Positions 25,299-35,685 of a stretch of 64,000 nucleotides of DNA are shown here, one piece after another. The stretch is from Methylovulum sp. Its GTDB lineage: Bacteria; Pseudomonadota; Gammaproteobacteria; Methylococcales; Methylomonadaceae. The stretch lies in NCBI GenBank assembly GCA_028712695.1, contig JAQTQZ010000001.1:1-64000 (forward strand), read 5' to 3'. Each line of letters begins with the position of its first letter. Within the stretch, counting starts at the first letter, position 1. The position numbers and the translations under genes were made by a program. The notes under the pieces were generated by a model. That model ran no database searches. It was not told the origin of the DNA and saw nothing but the letters and a program-made list of their open reading frames with translations.

Positions 25299-25526
25299 AT
25301 AGAAAGTTGTTAATTAGCTACTGATGGAGGGGTTGTCGGTAAGATAAGGTGATTGGTGTGGGCGTATGTGGGAAATGCTGCTGTCGGTTTTCCTAAAATA
25401 AAGAAAACTGAGAATAGTTTGGTTGGTTATGGGTGCGTGCTATAAAAATCCATTTTTGTAGTGCAGGTTATCTTAACGTCCGGATTATTGAGCCTATTTT
25501 TTTATTGGCTAATTCAGCAAAAAAAA

Positions 25527-25541
25527 TGGTATCGTTAATGC
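25527..25541 (+). promoter_or_regulatory. Likely sigma-54 promoter of glnA
   Basis: TGGTATCGTTAATGC has GG and GC 10 bases apart and sits 55 bases before the glnA ATG. It deviates from the consensus at the base after TGGTAT. The nearest NtrC sites are about 230 bases upstream. Confidence 0.6.
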
Positions 25542-25595
25542 GTTCGGCATGAAACGCTAACCCCAATAACAAGAACCCTAGCAAGGAGACTATTA

Positions 25596-27005
25596 ATGTC
25601 TGTTGAAAACGTACTTAAAATGATCCAAGAAAACGACGTAAAATTCGTTGATTTTCGTTTTTGCGATACCCGTGGTAAAGAGCAGCATGTCACATTTCCT
25701 GCTCACAGTATCGATGAAGACACTTTTGAAGAAGGCAATATGTTTGACGGCTCTTCAATTGCCGGTTGGAAGCACATCAATGAATCAGACATGATTTTAA
25801 TGCCCGATCCATCAACTGCAGTGATGGATCCTTTCTTTGATGACAACACGTTAATTATCCGTTGCGACATTATCGAACCGAAAAATATGCAGGGTTATGA
25901 ACGTGACCCCCGCTCATTAGCTAAACGTGCGGAGGCTTATTTACAATCAACCGGTATTGCCGACACGGCATTTTTCGGCCCTGAAAACGAATTCTTCATT
26001 TTTGACGATATTCGTTGGGGTACGGATATGAGCGGCTCTTTTTATAAAGTCGATTCGCAAGAAGCGGGATGGAACTCGGAAAAAGTTTATGAAGATGGCA
26101 ATATCGGCCATCGCCCAGGCGTTAAAGGGGGTTACTTTCCTGTGCCACCGGTTGATTCGTTCCAAGATATCCGCTCTGCTATGTGCTTGACGCTGGAAGA
26201 CATGGGGCAAATCACCGAGGTTCACCATCACGAAGTGGCAACTGCGGGCCAATGCGAAATTGGCGTAAAATTCAACACCTTGGTTAAAAAAGCCGACGAA
26301 GTGTTAAACCTGAAATACGTGGTTGCCAATATTGCCCATGCGTATGGCAAGACGGCGACCTTTATGCCGAAACCGTTAGTAGGCGATAACGGTAGTGGTA
26401 TGCACGTCCATCAATCATTAGCAAAAGACGGCGTCAATTTATTTTCTGGCGATCTGTATGGTGGTTTGTCTGAAACTGCGTTGTATTACATTGGTGGGAT
26501 TATCAAACATGCCCGTGCCCTGAATGCGTTCACCAATGCGTCAACCAATAGCTATAAGCGTTTGGTGCCAGGTTTTGAAGCGCCCGTTATGTTGGCTTAT
26601 TCTGCACGTAACCGTTCGGCCTCTATCCGTATCCCATTTGTCAACAACCCTAAGGGCCGCCGTATTGAGGTCCGTTTCCCTGACTCGACTGCAAATCCTT
26701 ATTTGGCATTTTCCGCCATGTTGATGGCAGGCCTTGACGGCATCCAAAACAAAATCCACCCTGGTGATGCGATGGATAAGGACTTGTATGACTTGCCACC
26801 TGAAGAGTGCAAAGCGATCCCCCAAGTCTGCCATGCGTTTGATCAAGCCTTAGAGGCATTGGATCAAGACCGTGAGTTTTTGACCCAAGGCGGTGTGTTC
26901 ACTGACGATGTGATCGACGGTTATATTGAGTTAAAAATGCAGGAAGTTACCCGTTTGCGTATGAGTACCCATCCTGTTGAGTACGATCTGTACTACAGCT
27001 TATAA
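25596..27005 (+). CDS. glnA: Glutamine synthetase, type I
   Basis: ATP-dependent formation of glutamine from glutamate and ammonium; dodecameric cytoplasmic enzyme. 469 residues, the standard GSI-beta length. Visible are the beta-grasp start [16 protein letters not shown], the DGSSIAGW loop near 50, the metal ligands [10 protein letters not shown] near 129, the ATP-site region [16 protein letters not shown] near 263, and NRSASIRIP near 344. The adenylylation site Tyr398 ([10 protein letters not shown]) is present, so activity control by GlnE-type adenylylation is expected. Good ribosome site AAGGAG. Two hairpins follow the stop. Confidence 0.97.
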   Translation: MSVENVLKMIQENDVKFVDFRFCDTRGKEQHVTFPAHSIDEDTFEEGNMFDGSSIAGWKHINESDMILMPDPSTAVMDPFFDDNTLIIRCDIIEPKNMQGYERDPRSLAKRAEAYLQSTGIADTAFFGPENEFFIFDDIRWGTDMSGSFYKVDSQEAGWNSEKVYEDGNIGHRPGVKGGYFPVPPVDSFQDIRSAMCLTLEDMGQITEVHHHEVATAGQCEIGVKFNTLVKKADEVLNLKYVVANIAHAYGKTATFMPKPLVGDNGSGMHVHQSLAKDGVNLFSGDLYGGLSETALYYIGGIIKHARALNAFTNASTNSYKRLVPGFEAPVMLAYSARNRSASIRIPFVNNPKGRRIEVRFPDSTANPYLAFSAMLMAGLDGIQNKIHPGDAMDKDLYDLPPEECKAIPQVCHAFDQALEALDQDREFLTQGGVFTDDVIDGYIELKMQEVTRLRMSTHPVEYDLYYSL

Positions 27006-27011
27006 GTCCAA

Positions 27012-27074
27012 CGGCGCGAGTTAGCGCGCCTTTATGGTCTATAGACAAAAACGCCCCGTTTTGGGGCGTTTTTC
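27012..27074 (+). terminator. Tandem hairpins ending in a terminator after glnA
   Basis: First GGCGCG-AGTTAG-CGCGCC followed by TTTA (27013-27034). Then AAAAACGCCCC-GTTT-TGGGGCGTTTTT (27047-27073), a strong stem with a T-run usable in both directions. Confidence 0.88.
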
Positions 27075-27223
27075 GTTTATGGGCTCTATTGATTTGTTCC
27101 TTTCTGGTGGCTTACGCTGAGTGCGGGCATTGCGTTTAGATTTATTTTACTGATATTTTGCTATTGGTCTAAAATTTGCTCGTCATAATTACAGCCTATT
27201 CCTGGCCAACCTTTTAAAATTAC

Positions 27224-28279
27224 ATGTACAAACGCATACTGGATCATCTTAATACCGCCATTTTGTTATTTAATAATGACTTAATCCTTACTTATATCAA
27301 TACGGCAGGAGAAATTTTGCTAGCTGACAGCGCCCACCATTTGATGGATCAAAATGCCAGCGATTTGTTTAAATCTTCTGACCCGGCATTGTTTTTAAAT
27401 TTAAAACAATGCCTAACGATGGAAGAACCATTGGTCGAGCGGTCTTTAATGCTCAATCGCTTAAACCAGAGTGTGACGGTTAATCTTAGTGCCACGCCGC
27501 TTTTGAACAACGAACAGTCGGTGGAAATACTGGTTGAATTGCAACAGGTGGACAATCATTTGCGCATTTCCAAAGAAGAACGGTTATTAACGCAACAAAA
27601 CACCGCCAGATTATTAGTTAGAGGGCTAGCACATGAAATTAAGAACCCGCTCGGTGGTTTAAGGGGCGCTGCGCAATTACTGGATTTGGAATTGGATGAT
27701 CCCGAATTGAAAGAATATACCCAGATTATTATTGCCGAGTCAGACCGTCTGCAAGGGTTAATGGACAAAATGCTCGGCCCCAATAAATTGCCTAATAAAG
27801 TAACCATAAATATACATGAAGTATTGGAGCGGGTCAGGCAGTTAGTCCACGCTGAATCCAGCGGCAGTTTAAGCATAAAGTATGATTATGATCCTAGCAT
27901 CCCTGACATACAGGCCGACAAAGACCAATTAATCCAAGCGATCTTGAACATTACCCGGAATGCAGTACAAGCCACTGAAGGCAAAGGTAAAATCCTTATT
28001 AGAAGCCGTATCCATCGGCATCTTTGCGTCGGCCGTAAACATTACAAGTTGGCGGCAAAGATTGATATTAGTGACGATGGCCCAGGTATTGACGCCGACA
28101 TGCTACAGCAGATTTTTTACCCTATGATTACCGGTCGGGCAGAAGGCACTGGTTTAGGGTTGTCAATTGCCCAATCGTTAATTAACCAACATAACGGTTT
28201 AATTGAATGTAATAGCGAACCCGGCCATACCGTGTTTTCCATTTATCTGCCTATTTTAGTCCAAGGTGAACCATCATGA
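27224..28279 (+). CDS. ntrB: Nitrogen regulation sensor kinase NtrB
   Basis: Phosphorylates NtrC under nitrogen limitation; PII stimulates its phosphatase activity. The 351 residues have no membrane segment: an N-terminal PAS domain (about 5-105), the dimerisation/phosphoacceptor helix with LAHEIKNPLGGLRGA (His137), an N box ILNITRNAVQA near 240, a G1 box DISDDGPGID near 285 and a G2 box GTGLGLSIAQS near 313. The gene overlaps ntrC by 4 bases. The upstream gap of 150 bases holds the glnA terminator, so ntrBC likely has a weak promoter of its own as well. Confidence 0.94.
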   Translation: MYKRILDHLNTAILLFNNDLILTYINTAGEILLADSAHHLMDQNASDLFKSSDPALFLNLKQCLTMEEPLVERSLMLNRLNQSVTVNLSATPLLNNEQSVEILVELQQVDNHLRISKEERLLTQQNTARLLVRGLAHEIKNPLGGLRGAAQLLDLELDDPELKEYTQIIIAESDRLQGLMDKMLGPNKLPNKVTINIHEVLERVRQLVHAESSGSLSIKYDYDPSIPDIQADKDQLIQAILNITRNAVQATEGKGKILIRSRIHRHLCVGRKHYKLAAKIDISDDGPGIDADMLQQIFYPMITGRAEGTGLGLSIAQSLINQHNGLIECNSEPGHTVFSIYLPILVQGEPS

Positions 28280-29691
28280 ATACGCCTGAAACAGTCTGGA
28301 TTATAGATGACGACAAATCCATACGCTGGGTGGTTGAAAAGGCCTTACAAAAAGCGGCCATTAAAACCCGCAGCTTTGCCAATGCCAATGAATTGTTGGC
28401 TGCTTTACGGGATAAGCTACCTGATGCGCTGATAACCGATATTCGTATGCCTGGTATGGATGGTTTGGAGTTGTTGGATAGGATCCAGCACAGTTATCCG
28501 GAATTGCCGGTCATTGTTATGACTGCCCATTCCGATTTGGAAAGCGCCGTCTCGGCATTTCATGGTGGTGCCTTTGAGTATTTGCCGAAACCGTTTGATA
28601 TTAAAGAGGTGGTTGATCTGGCGCATCGTGCCTGTATCCATGGTCGGCAACAGCGGCAACGGACACAGGGCGAAGAATTGGTGACGTTGGAGGCTTCCCC
28701 GGAAATTATCGGTGCGGCACCTGCAATGCAGGAAGTGTTTAGGGCAATAGGGCGGTTGGCGCGGTCACATATCACCGTGCTGATCAATGGCGAGTCAGGA
28801 ACCGGTAAAGAACTGGTTGCTAAAGCCTTGCATCGGCATAGCCCTAGGGCCAAAAATCCTTTTATTGCCCTGAACATGGCGGCTATCCCAAAAGACTTAA
28901 TGGAATCTGAGTTGTTTGGCCATGAAAAAGGTGCATTCACCGGTGCAGCGACGCGCCGTGCCGGGCGTTTTGAACAGGCTAACGGCGGCACTTTATTTCT
29001 TGATGAAATCGGGGACATGCCTGCAGAATTACAAACCCGGTTATTAAGGGTGTTGGCGGATGGTGAGTTTTATCCGGTTGGCGGGCATTCTTCGATTAAG
29101 GTTGATGTGCGGATTATTGCAGCGACCCATCAGAACTTAGAGACATTAGTCGGGCAGGGACGTTTTCGGGAGGATTTGTTCCATCGTTTGAATGTTATCC
29201 GCATCCATATTCCACCATTGCGTGACCGTAAAGAAGATATTCCTTTGTTATTGCGGCATTTTTTAACACAGGCCGCACAGGAGTTAAATACCGAAATAAA
29301 AATCCTAAAACCGGATGCGGAAGCGTTTTTAAGCACGCTAGAATGGCCCGGTAATGTCCGGCAACTGGAAAATACGTGCCGCTGGTTTACCGTCATGGCG
29401 TCAGGCCGGGAAGTCCATTTGCACGACTTGCCACCCGAGCTGCTCAATGCGGCCACAGACAAAAAAGTCATCGGCACTGAGTGGGAAACACTGCTCCGGA
29501 CTTCGATAGATAAGCAATTATTGACTAAAGAAAACGATGTCGCCAAACATACCATTCCAATGGTGGAGGCTATTTTAATTAAAGCGGCGCTAGATTTTAC
29601 CCACGGTAAGCGACACGAGGCCGCTATTTTGCTGGGTTATGGCAGGAATACCTTAACCCGAAAAATTAAGGAGCTGGGGATACAGGATTAG
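28276..29691 (+). CDS. ntrC: Nitrogen regulator NtrC
   Basis: Sigma-54-dependent activator, 471 residues. Receiver domain with phosphorylated Asp55 in ALITDIRMPGMDGLE; AAA+ domain with Walker A GESGTGKE near 176, the sigma-54 contact loop KGAFTGAATR near 219, and Walker B GGTLFLDEIGD near 238; C-terminal Fis-type helix-turn-helix ending AAILLGYGRNTLTRKIKEL. Together with the GCAC-N7-GTGC sites and sigma-54 promoters before glnK, the porin gene and glnA, this gives a complete local regulon. Confidence 0.95.
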   Translation: MNTPETVWIIDDDKSIRWVVEKALQKAAIKTRSFANANELLAALRDKLPDALITDIRMPGMDGLELLDRIQHSYPELPVIVMTAHSDLESAVSAFHGGAFEYLPKPFDIKEVVDLAHRACIHGRQQRQRTQGEELVTLEASPEIIGAAPAMQEVFRAIGRLARSHITVLINGESGTGKELVAKALHRHSPRAKNPFIALNMAAIPKDLMESELFGHEKGAFTGAATRRAGRFEQANGGTLFLDEIGDMPAELQTRLLRVLADGEFYPVGGHSSIKVDVRIIAATHQNLETLVGQGRFREDLFHRLNVIRIHIPPLRDRKEDIPLLLRHFLTQAAQELNTEIKILKPDAEAFLSTLEWPGNVRQLENTCRWFTVMASGREVHLHDLPPELLNAATDKKVIGTEWETLLRTSIDKQLLTKENDVAKHTIPMVEAILIKAALDFTHGKRHEAAILLGYGRNTLTRKIKELGIQD

Positions 29692-30004
29692 CTCCCTATT
29701 GCTGATCCGTGATTTTTCAGTAGATGTAATTGTTTGTTTAGTGTCAGTTGGCTACCCTTTTTGGGTGCCATCAGGATTTTCTAAGCTAGTTTGTCAAGAT
29801 ACCTAGGGTTTAAGGTAGAATGCGAAGCAGGGAATGTCCTGTTCCCGCGATACCGGAATGAATTTGCGTAAAATGGCCATGTTGTTTTACCTAGATGGTC
29901 TGGTCAGATCAATTTTTTATAGTTAATAAATTGCCACAATTAAATTGGCCCGGTTATCGCATCGTTTCGCTCCCCCATTGACATTGGTAGCCTAGGGTTT
30001 CTTA
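29692..30004. other. Gene-free spacer between ntrC and antiporter gene
   Basis: 313 bases without a supportable gene. A small hairpin GGGAA-TGTCCTG-TTCCC lies near 29831-29847. CCTAGGGTTT occurs twice (about 29802 and 29991), a short direct repeat of unknown meaning. No convincing terminator or promoter was found. Confidence 0.5.
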
Positions 30005-32134
30005 ATGAATCTTGATGTATTTTTATCGTTGTTCAGTCTCATGCTGGTATCACTGGCAGTATTTCTGCTCTCAAAAAGACTTAATTTGCCTTATACGGTA
30101 TTGCTGGTCATTGCTGGCTCGTTGTTAGTGCCAATCTCGCAAATCGAGTATTTTCATTTCATCACCAGCTTTGAATTAACCCCCGAATTGTTGTTTTTTG
30201 TATTTTTGCCGATCCTTATCTTCGAATCGGCCTATAACATGAATATCCGCAGTGTCACCGAAAACATCTATTCCATTGGCTTGTTAGCGGTGGTCGGAAT
30301 GTTAGTCTCAACAATATTTATCGGTATCGCTGGCTATTACATGTTCCAACTGGCCGGATATACAGTGCCGATACTGGTTTTGTTGTTGTTCGGCGCGATT
30401 ATTTCCTCGACAGACCCTGTCGCAGTATTGGCGTTATTTAAGGAATACGGTGCCCCACAGCGCTTGACACTGATTTTTGAAGGTGAGAGCTTATTTAACG
30501 ATGCCACCGGTTTTGCCGCATTTTTGGTGATACTGGAGTTGATGTCAGAGGGATTCAACGGTGCCAGTTCAATTGTTGGGGCGTTGGCGTCCTTCCTGAT
30601 CATGTTGGTTGGTGGGCTCATTTTTGGCATTATGATGGGTTTTTTGTTTGCCAAATTGATTGAGGCTGTCAAAGGCCATGAGCATCTTGAAATCACCCTG
30701 ACGCTGTTGGTTGCCCACTTTACCTTTATCCTCACCGAGGTCATTTCTGAGCATTTAGTCATTGGTGGTCAAGAAATACGCTTGTCGTCAATTATTGCCA
30801 CACTCACGGCTTCAATGGTCATCGGTAATTTTGGCCGCTATAAAATGTCGCCAGCCGTTGAAGATTACATGGAAAAGTTTTGGAGCTACTTTGCCTTTGT
30901 CACCAACTCGCTGGTGTTTATTTTGATGGGGTTGCTGTTTGCTGACTTGGCGATTGATTTGAATGTCGCCATTTGGCCTATCTTACTGGCGATTGCCGTC
31001 GTGGTCGTGGGGCGGGCGGTCTCGGTTTATCCATTGCTATGGCTATTGAATAAAACCGGTAAGGAGGAACCGATACCAAATAATTGGATGCACCTATTGG
31101 CATGGGGAAGTTTGCGCGGTTCGTTGGCGGTGATCATGGTGTTGCTGATCCCAGATAATCTGACCATTCCAGGCTGGAGCTTTGCTTTCAGTGTTAAGCA
31201 GTTTGTCGCTGCCGTCACCATTGGCAGCATTTACTTTACCTTATTGTTTAAGGCAACAACGATAGGTAAGGTGATGAATATGCTGGGCATTGATGCGCTG
31301 ACGCCTGAAGAGGAGGTCGGTTACCATAAAAGTAAAGCGCAAATGTATGATGAATCATTACAAAAAATTAATGAGCTATTGGCCACCCAGCATTTAAATG
31401 AACAGCAATACCACCTATTGCAGCAACGCTATCAAGATTTGTATCACGCCGCTTGCGTAAAATGTAAGGATGCGGTGGGCGACTCACCCGATCTTATTGA
31501 AAATATGTTGCGGATATACGCACTAGGTGTTGAGCGTGATGCGTTGAAAGATATTTTTCAGCGTGGGGAAATTAGCGAGAAAATGTACAAGAAGATTCTG
31601 AACATGCTTAGCATCCAAACTGAACGGGTGGAACGCGGCCAAAAGCAAGTCGAATCAGTCAACGAACATTTCCCTATTGATAGCCTTGAGCGTTTTGTCT
31701 TATTAGTAAGCCGTTTGTTCTTTTGGCGTGACCATGCGTTTAAACCGGAAGACCTCTATTTGTATTACCGCACGCTAAACACAATTATTGGCAAAGTCGT
31801 TGAGGCGTTGGGCGCAATTGGTGATTCGAGTTTGAATGAGGTTTTTGATGACCACAGTGCGTTGGCAAAATTGCAAAAGCTATACCGTGAGTTGCACATC
31901 AACACCCGGCACAAGATGGATGGTTTGATAATAGATAATGCCGAATTGCTCAATAGCCTAAACCAACGGGCGGCGGAAAAATCGCTGTATGCGGTGCAGC
32001 TTGATGCGTTAGGTAAGCTGCATAAAAATGAAATTATCACCAATAAGCTGTTTATCATGTTGTATCACGAGCAGATGGAGCAAAATAAGACGGAGACTGG
32101 AGCACATTATCTAGTCGTTCCGCAGGGTAAATAG
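30005..32134 (+). CDS. Na+(or K+)/H+ antiporter, CPA1 family, with long cytoplasmic tail
   Basis: 709 residues. The first about 410 are membrane helices with CPA1 hallmarks: LSKRLNLPYTVLLVIAGSLL at the start, FLPILIFESAYN near 65, SSTDPVAVLALFKEYGAP near 138, the FEGESLFNDATGFA ion-binding motif near 160, and WGSLRGSLAVIM near 370. The last about 290 residues are soluble, helix-rich, with no domain I recognise; long tails in this family often control activity. It imports protons in exchange for sodium or potassium. It stands alone, between spacers. Confidence 0.88.
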   Translation: MNLDVFLSLFSLMLVSLAVFLLSKRLNLPYTVLLVIAGSLLVPISQIEYFHFITSFELTPELLFFVFLPILIFESAYNMNIRSVTENIYSIGLLAVVGMLVSTIFIGIAGYYMFQLAGYTVPILVLLLFGAIISSTDPVAVLALFKEYGAPQRLTLIFEGESLFNDATGFAAFLVILELMSEGFNGASSIVGALASFLIMLVGGLIFGIMMGFLFAKLIEAVKGHEHLEITLTLLVAHFTFILTEVISEHLVIGGQEIRLSSIIATLTASMVIGNFGRYKMSPAVEDYMEKFWSYFAFVTNSLVFILMGLLFADLAIDLNVAIWPILLAIAVVVVGRAVSVYPLLWLLNKTGKEEPIPNNWMHLLAWGSLRGSLAVIMVLLIPDNLTIPGWSFAFSVKQFVAAVTIGSIYFTLLFKATTIGKVMNMLGIDALTPEEEVGYHKSKAQMYDESLQKINELLATQHLNEQQYHLLQQRYQDLYHAACVKCKDAVGDSPDLIENMLRIYALGVERDALKDIFQRGEISEKMYKKILNMLSIQTERVERGQKQVESVNEHFPIDSLERFVLLVSRLFFWRDHAFKPEDLYLYYRTLNTIIGKVVEALGAIGDSSLNEVFDDHSALAKLQKLYRELHINTRHKMDGLIIDNAELLNSLNQRAAEKSLYAVQLDALGKLHKNEIITNKLFIMLYHEQMEQNKTETGAHYLVVPQGK

Positions 32135-32170
32135 GCAGCAGATACTAATGACGCTCATTTAGTTGTAGCG

Positions 32171-32190
32171 ATGGCTCCTGCCCGAGCCAT
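32171..32190. repeat. Small perfect hairpin between convergent genes
   Basis: ATGGCTC-CTGCCC-GAGCCAT, seven paired bases and a six-base loop, between the antiporter gene and the oppositely oriented VanZ/ligase gene. No T-run, so termination is uncertain. Confidence 0.4.
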
Positions 32191-32241
32191 TAGCTGCCCA
32201 TCATCATACATGGCGGGTTACAGTCCAATTGCCCGTTTTAT

Positions 32242-35200
32242 TCAACTTGTTTTTCTGGCACTGTTGAGTCCCTGTGCTTTTGGAATAGTGGTAAAGGCTA
32301 AGAACAGTAATAAAAAAAACAGCAAGGTCAACCGTGGGGCGTCAAAAGGGCTGTCGACCAAACCGACCACCATAAAGCCGCTGAAAGCCGCCAACAAAAT
32401 GGCGGCAAAGCTGTCTTGCTGCCGAAGTTTGACATAACAACTGTAAATGGCTTTGGCGAATAGCAGAAAAAAAGCGCCAACCCCTAGCCAGCCCATGTCA
32501 AACAGGACATGAACCCACAGGTTGAAAATATGCCACGGATTATGTTTCTCAGTTGAGAAAAACCAGAAATCGGTGCCTTTGCTAAAGTCGCCATTGGCAA
32601 GCAGATTTTTACCTGATGGCCCAACTAGACGGATATTATCAATATCAATGATTTTTCCGGCACCGTTACCGTTATATAGGGATAGTTGCACAGGGCGGCG
32701 TAACCATCCGAAGGCAATATCGGCCGATTTTGCACCCACTTCGCCGGTATTAATGACTTGTTCGCTATGCGTCCAATCTTGACCATCTGTCAGGCCGTCA
32801 ACCGAGCTGCAGCGAAATGAATATTGCAGGGATTTTTCACAGAGGGTGCTTGATAAGGCTAGCCGATCACCCGCGCTTCGCAAATCCATGATTAAACGGT
32901 AGTCGGTTTGGGGCTCAGTAGTGACATATTGCCCGATAAACAGCGAGTCGCCAGCCCGTAATTGTAGATGTTGATTGCCGGTTTCAGTTTCAATTTTGTA
33001 GGTTGCAGGCCGGCTATTTTCGTTATTCAACCAAAAAAAGGTTCTGGGGTAACTGCCTAGACCCATGCCGAAAAGTGTTGTCGAAACGGTGTTGTCCATC
33101 ATCGCAATAGCATCTTGCCAATGCGAAGTCCGGATATTCTTATCTTGTTCAGCGACACTAAAACGTTGCTGAATTAATGTGCCGTTAAACACGGGAATCG
33201 CTATTGCCGGAATCAGGGCGATTAACACTGTTGCTAGTAAGTAGGGTTGCCAACTGCCAGCTAAACGGTTTTTATAACGCACCAGTAAAGCGATAATTAG
33301 CACGATGGCACACACGCCCAACGCTATGTAGCCGCCACGTGAAAAAGTGGCCAACAAAGTATAAAGGGCGCTGGCAAATAGGATAATTCCGTACAAACTG
33401 CTGATGATGGGGTGCTTTCGGTTAAAAAATAACAGAATGATGAAAGGCAAACTCAATGCCAGATAAGATTCAATATGCCCGCCACCGGTGTGCATTGTTG
33501 AAAACAGCACGTTGATCCGGTAATCCGTAGCAAAGTCCAGTAAGCCGGGAAACACGGTGCGCTCCACCATCGCAAAGCTACTGACAGCAGTCAGGCCTAG
33601 TAGAATGCCATAGCCGAAATAGTTTCGGGACTGCGGGTAGAGACAGAAGGTTTGCTGCCACAAGGGTAATAGCAAGAAGGCCCATATCACGCCTTTAGCG
33701 ATACGCAGGCTATTGTAATTGCTGTAATAATTGTTGAAAGCATTGCTATCAATCGGCGCTAATGGCAATAGGCCTTTGGATAGGCTGATCAGGTAAAAAA
33801 CACCAAACAGCGCGAGTAAGAACCACACACCTGAAGAGAACACGGAATGCGATGCTTGGATGGGTTTTCGGAAAAAATAGAGGGCTAAGGTTGATAAGAT
33901 GACCAGATCGAATTCATCGAAAAAAAACCATCCCGTCCACGGCGCAAAGTCCATAACTGGCAGTAAAGCGGGCAGTACAAGCAGCCATGCCACCGGAAAG
34001 CGCCAGAGAACAATACCATACAGCACCAGAAACCCACTTAATGCAGCTGAGCCTAACGGATAGCGGCTAAGCGTCCAGATTATCGTGGCAAGCAAGCAGA
34101 CACTAATCCAAGCGGTATTTTTGTTGATTTTATAACCGCGTGGTTGGGGCTTGGGGGCATTGTCTGCGTGATAAAGCAGAGGGCTATCGACGGTATAGGG
34201 TTGCTTTACGGTAACCGTTTTCTCGTGATTAACCCAATTGCTTACGCGCTGCATAAATGTGTAAGCACCGGCCGCCGCGATAAAAGCAATAAGGACATCG
34301 GAGGGGTCGGCATGCTTATCGGCCAGGAATAATTTTCCTGTTTCTATGAGGATTGCAAAAATTGCGGCGGTTAATCCGACGACCAGCCAGTGTGTTTTAG
34401 CCGCTTCAGATGTCCGGCAAGCATACAACCAATACAAGACGCCAATGGGTGAATACGAACCTATGTTGCTTAATAAGCTCGTTAAAGCAACCGTTTCAGT
34501 CGTGTAGTAAAAATAATACAGCGGCAAAAAATGGGTTTCTGTAAGTTTGGTTACTGCCGCTGCTGTAGTAAGCCAAGTGCCATCCAGCCCGCCATTAATG
34601 CCAATAATCAGCGCAATATAAGGCACAATGGACAGGAAAACGGCGGGGCGAAAAAATCTGCGCCAAGTGGCTATTTTTTGTTTAATTGCCCAGTTAAACA
34701 CGGTGGCACCCAAGCCCATGCCAACCATGCGGGTTATAACCGAAAAACCTTGTGCTACGCCAGAAAACAAAAAAACCTGTACGCCCTCGATTAGAACACC
34801 GAGAAAAAAACCTATCAGCACAGAGAGCAACAGTTTGTTGGGCGAATAGGGCAGTAACAGACAGAACAAGGCGCCTAAAGGCATCAGAATCAGTATTTCG
34901 ATTAGCAGCTTAATTACGCCGCGCAGGCTGTTTTCATTGAAAATATCAGGCGACAGGAACAAATTTACGCTATTACTTGCTAGTTTGGCATCAAGTTCCG
35001 GGAAGGAGGTGACAAAATCGTATGGAAAAAAACTGAGGATCAGATAAATCAGGAGATAGAAAATGACAGCGGCTTGCGCTGAGATTAGGCTGCCCAACAA
35101 AACTTGCCGGTATAGCTTAAGCAAATACTGGCCAAAAAACAGCCAGATAAAAATGCCCAGTAATGTACCGATGGTTTCGGCGATCAGGTCATTGATTGAA

Positions 35201-35532
35201 ACGGTACGCGGCGGGAAAAACAGTTGGGCGAATTCGATGGAGACGGCGGTGGCCAGGCAGCCGACCAGAACAATAGCGGTAAGCAGGATGCGTATCAGCG
35301 GATGGCGAAAGCCGCTGATTGCCGCTACGCCCAAAAAAGCCAACGGTATGTAAAGCAGGATATTAGCTATCCAGTCGGCTCTGGAGCCAATGCCCAGATC
35401 AAGGTAACGGATTGCCCTAAAGTGATTTAGCGCATCCGCAAACGGCATCGGCTTGTAAGTTAGTGGCACCAGGCTGCCATAGATAACAAACAGGAAATAC
35501 AACAAAGCGGCGTAGCCAGCATATCGGGTCAT
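32242..35532 (-). CDS. VanZ-like / O-antigen ligase-polymerase fusion membrane protein
   Basis: 1096 residues, exceptionally long. The N-terminal part is VanZ-like: FVIYGSLVPL at the start, then WIANILLYIPLAF, SIEFAQLFFPPRTVSINDL. Two further VanZ-like segments follow, one with LIEGVQVFL near 240 and one with ILIETGKLFLADKHADPSDVL near 390. From about 480 come the helices of an O-antigen ligase/polymerase (Wzy_C type) with TMHTGGGHIESYLALSLPF and LATFSRGGYIAL near 680-735. Before the last helices is a soluble insert (about 840-1010) with beta-sandwich features: DIDNIRLVGPSG then LLANGDFSKGTDFW. It probably attaches or polymerises a surface glycan. Start codon context is weak. Confidence 0.8.
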   Translation of the reverse strand: MTRYAGYAALLYFLFVIYGSLVPLTYKPMPFADALNHFRAIRYLDLGIGSRADWIANILLYIPLAFLGVAAISGFRHPLIRILLTAIVLVGCLATAVSIEFAQLFFPPRTVSINDLIAETIGTLLGIFIWLFFGQYLLKLYRQVLLGSLISAQAAVIFYLLIYLILSFFPYDFVTSFPELDAKLASNSVNLFLSPDIFNENSLRGVIKLLIEILILMPLGALFCLLLPYSPNKLLLSVLIGFFLGVLIEGVQVFLFSGVAQGFSVITRMVGMGLGATVFNWAIKQKIATWRRFFRPAVFLSIVPYIALIIGINGGLDGTWLTTAAAVTKLTETHFLPLYYFYYTTETVALTSLLSNIGSYSPIGVLYWLYACRTSEAAKTHWLVVGLTAAIFAILIETGKLFLADKHADPSDVLIAFIAAAGAYTFMQRVSNWVNHEKTVTVKQPYTVDSPLLYHADNAPKPQPRGYKINKNTAWISVCLLATIIWTLSRYPLGSAALSGFLVLYGIVLWRFPVAWLLVLPALLPVMDFAPWTGWFFFDEFDLVILSTLALYFFRKPIQASHSVFSSGVWFLLALFGVFYLISLSKGLLPLAPIDSNAFNNYYSNYNSLRIAKGVIWAFLLLPLWQQTFCLYPQSRNYFGYGILLGLTAVSSFAMVERTVFPGLLDFATDYRINVLFSTMHTGGGHIESYLALSLPFIILLFFNRKHPIISSLYGIILFASALYTLLATFSRGGYIALGVCAIVLIIALLVRYKNRLAGSWQPYLLATVLIALIPAIAIPVFNGTLIQQRFSVAEQDKNIRTSHWQDAIAMMDNTVSTTLFGMGLGSYPRTFFWLNNENSRPATYKIETETGNQHLQLRAGDSLFIGQYVTTEPQTDYRLIMDLRSAGDRLALSSTLCEKSLQYSFRCSSVDGLTDGQDWTHSEQVINTGEVGAKSADIAFGWLRRPVQLSLYNGNGAGKIIDIDNIRLVGPSGKNLLANGDFSKGTDFWFFSTEKHNPWHIFNLWVHVLFDMGWLGVGAFFLLFAKAIYSCYVKLRQQDSFAAILLAAFSGFMVVGLVDSPFDAPRLTLLFFLLLFLAFTTIPKAQGLNSARKTS

Positions 35533-35685
35533 GGCAGTTTTGAGGATAAATATGAAAATAAGGCGTTTTATATCATAGTTATTGCCTTGCTATTGTCTTC
35601 GTTGTGAGGTTCTGCGAAGCAAGCCATTAATCAGCTGTGTCACAGGGCAATCGCGCTACCTCTATCCCTTGACGTAACAAGAGTA

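Noticed and set aside
25418-25440. TTGGTTGGTTATGGGTGCGTGC as sigma-54 promoter of glnA
   Set aside because: No GG and GC pair here has the required 10-base spacing; the site at 25527 does.
32171-32437. An 88-codon plus-strand frame as a gene
   Set aside because: Most of it lies antisense to the end of the VanZ/ligase gene, and it has no ribosome site or conserved motif.
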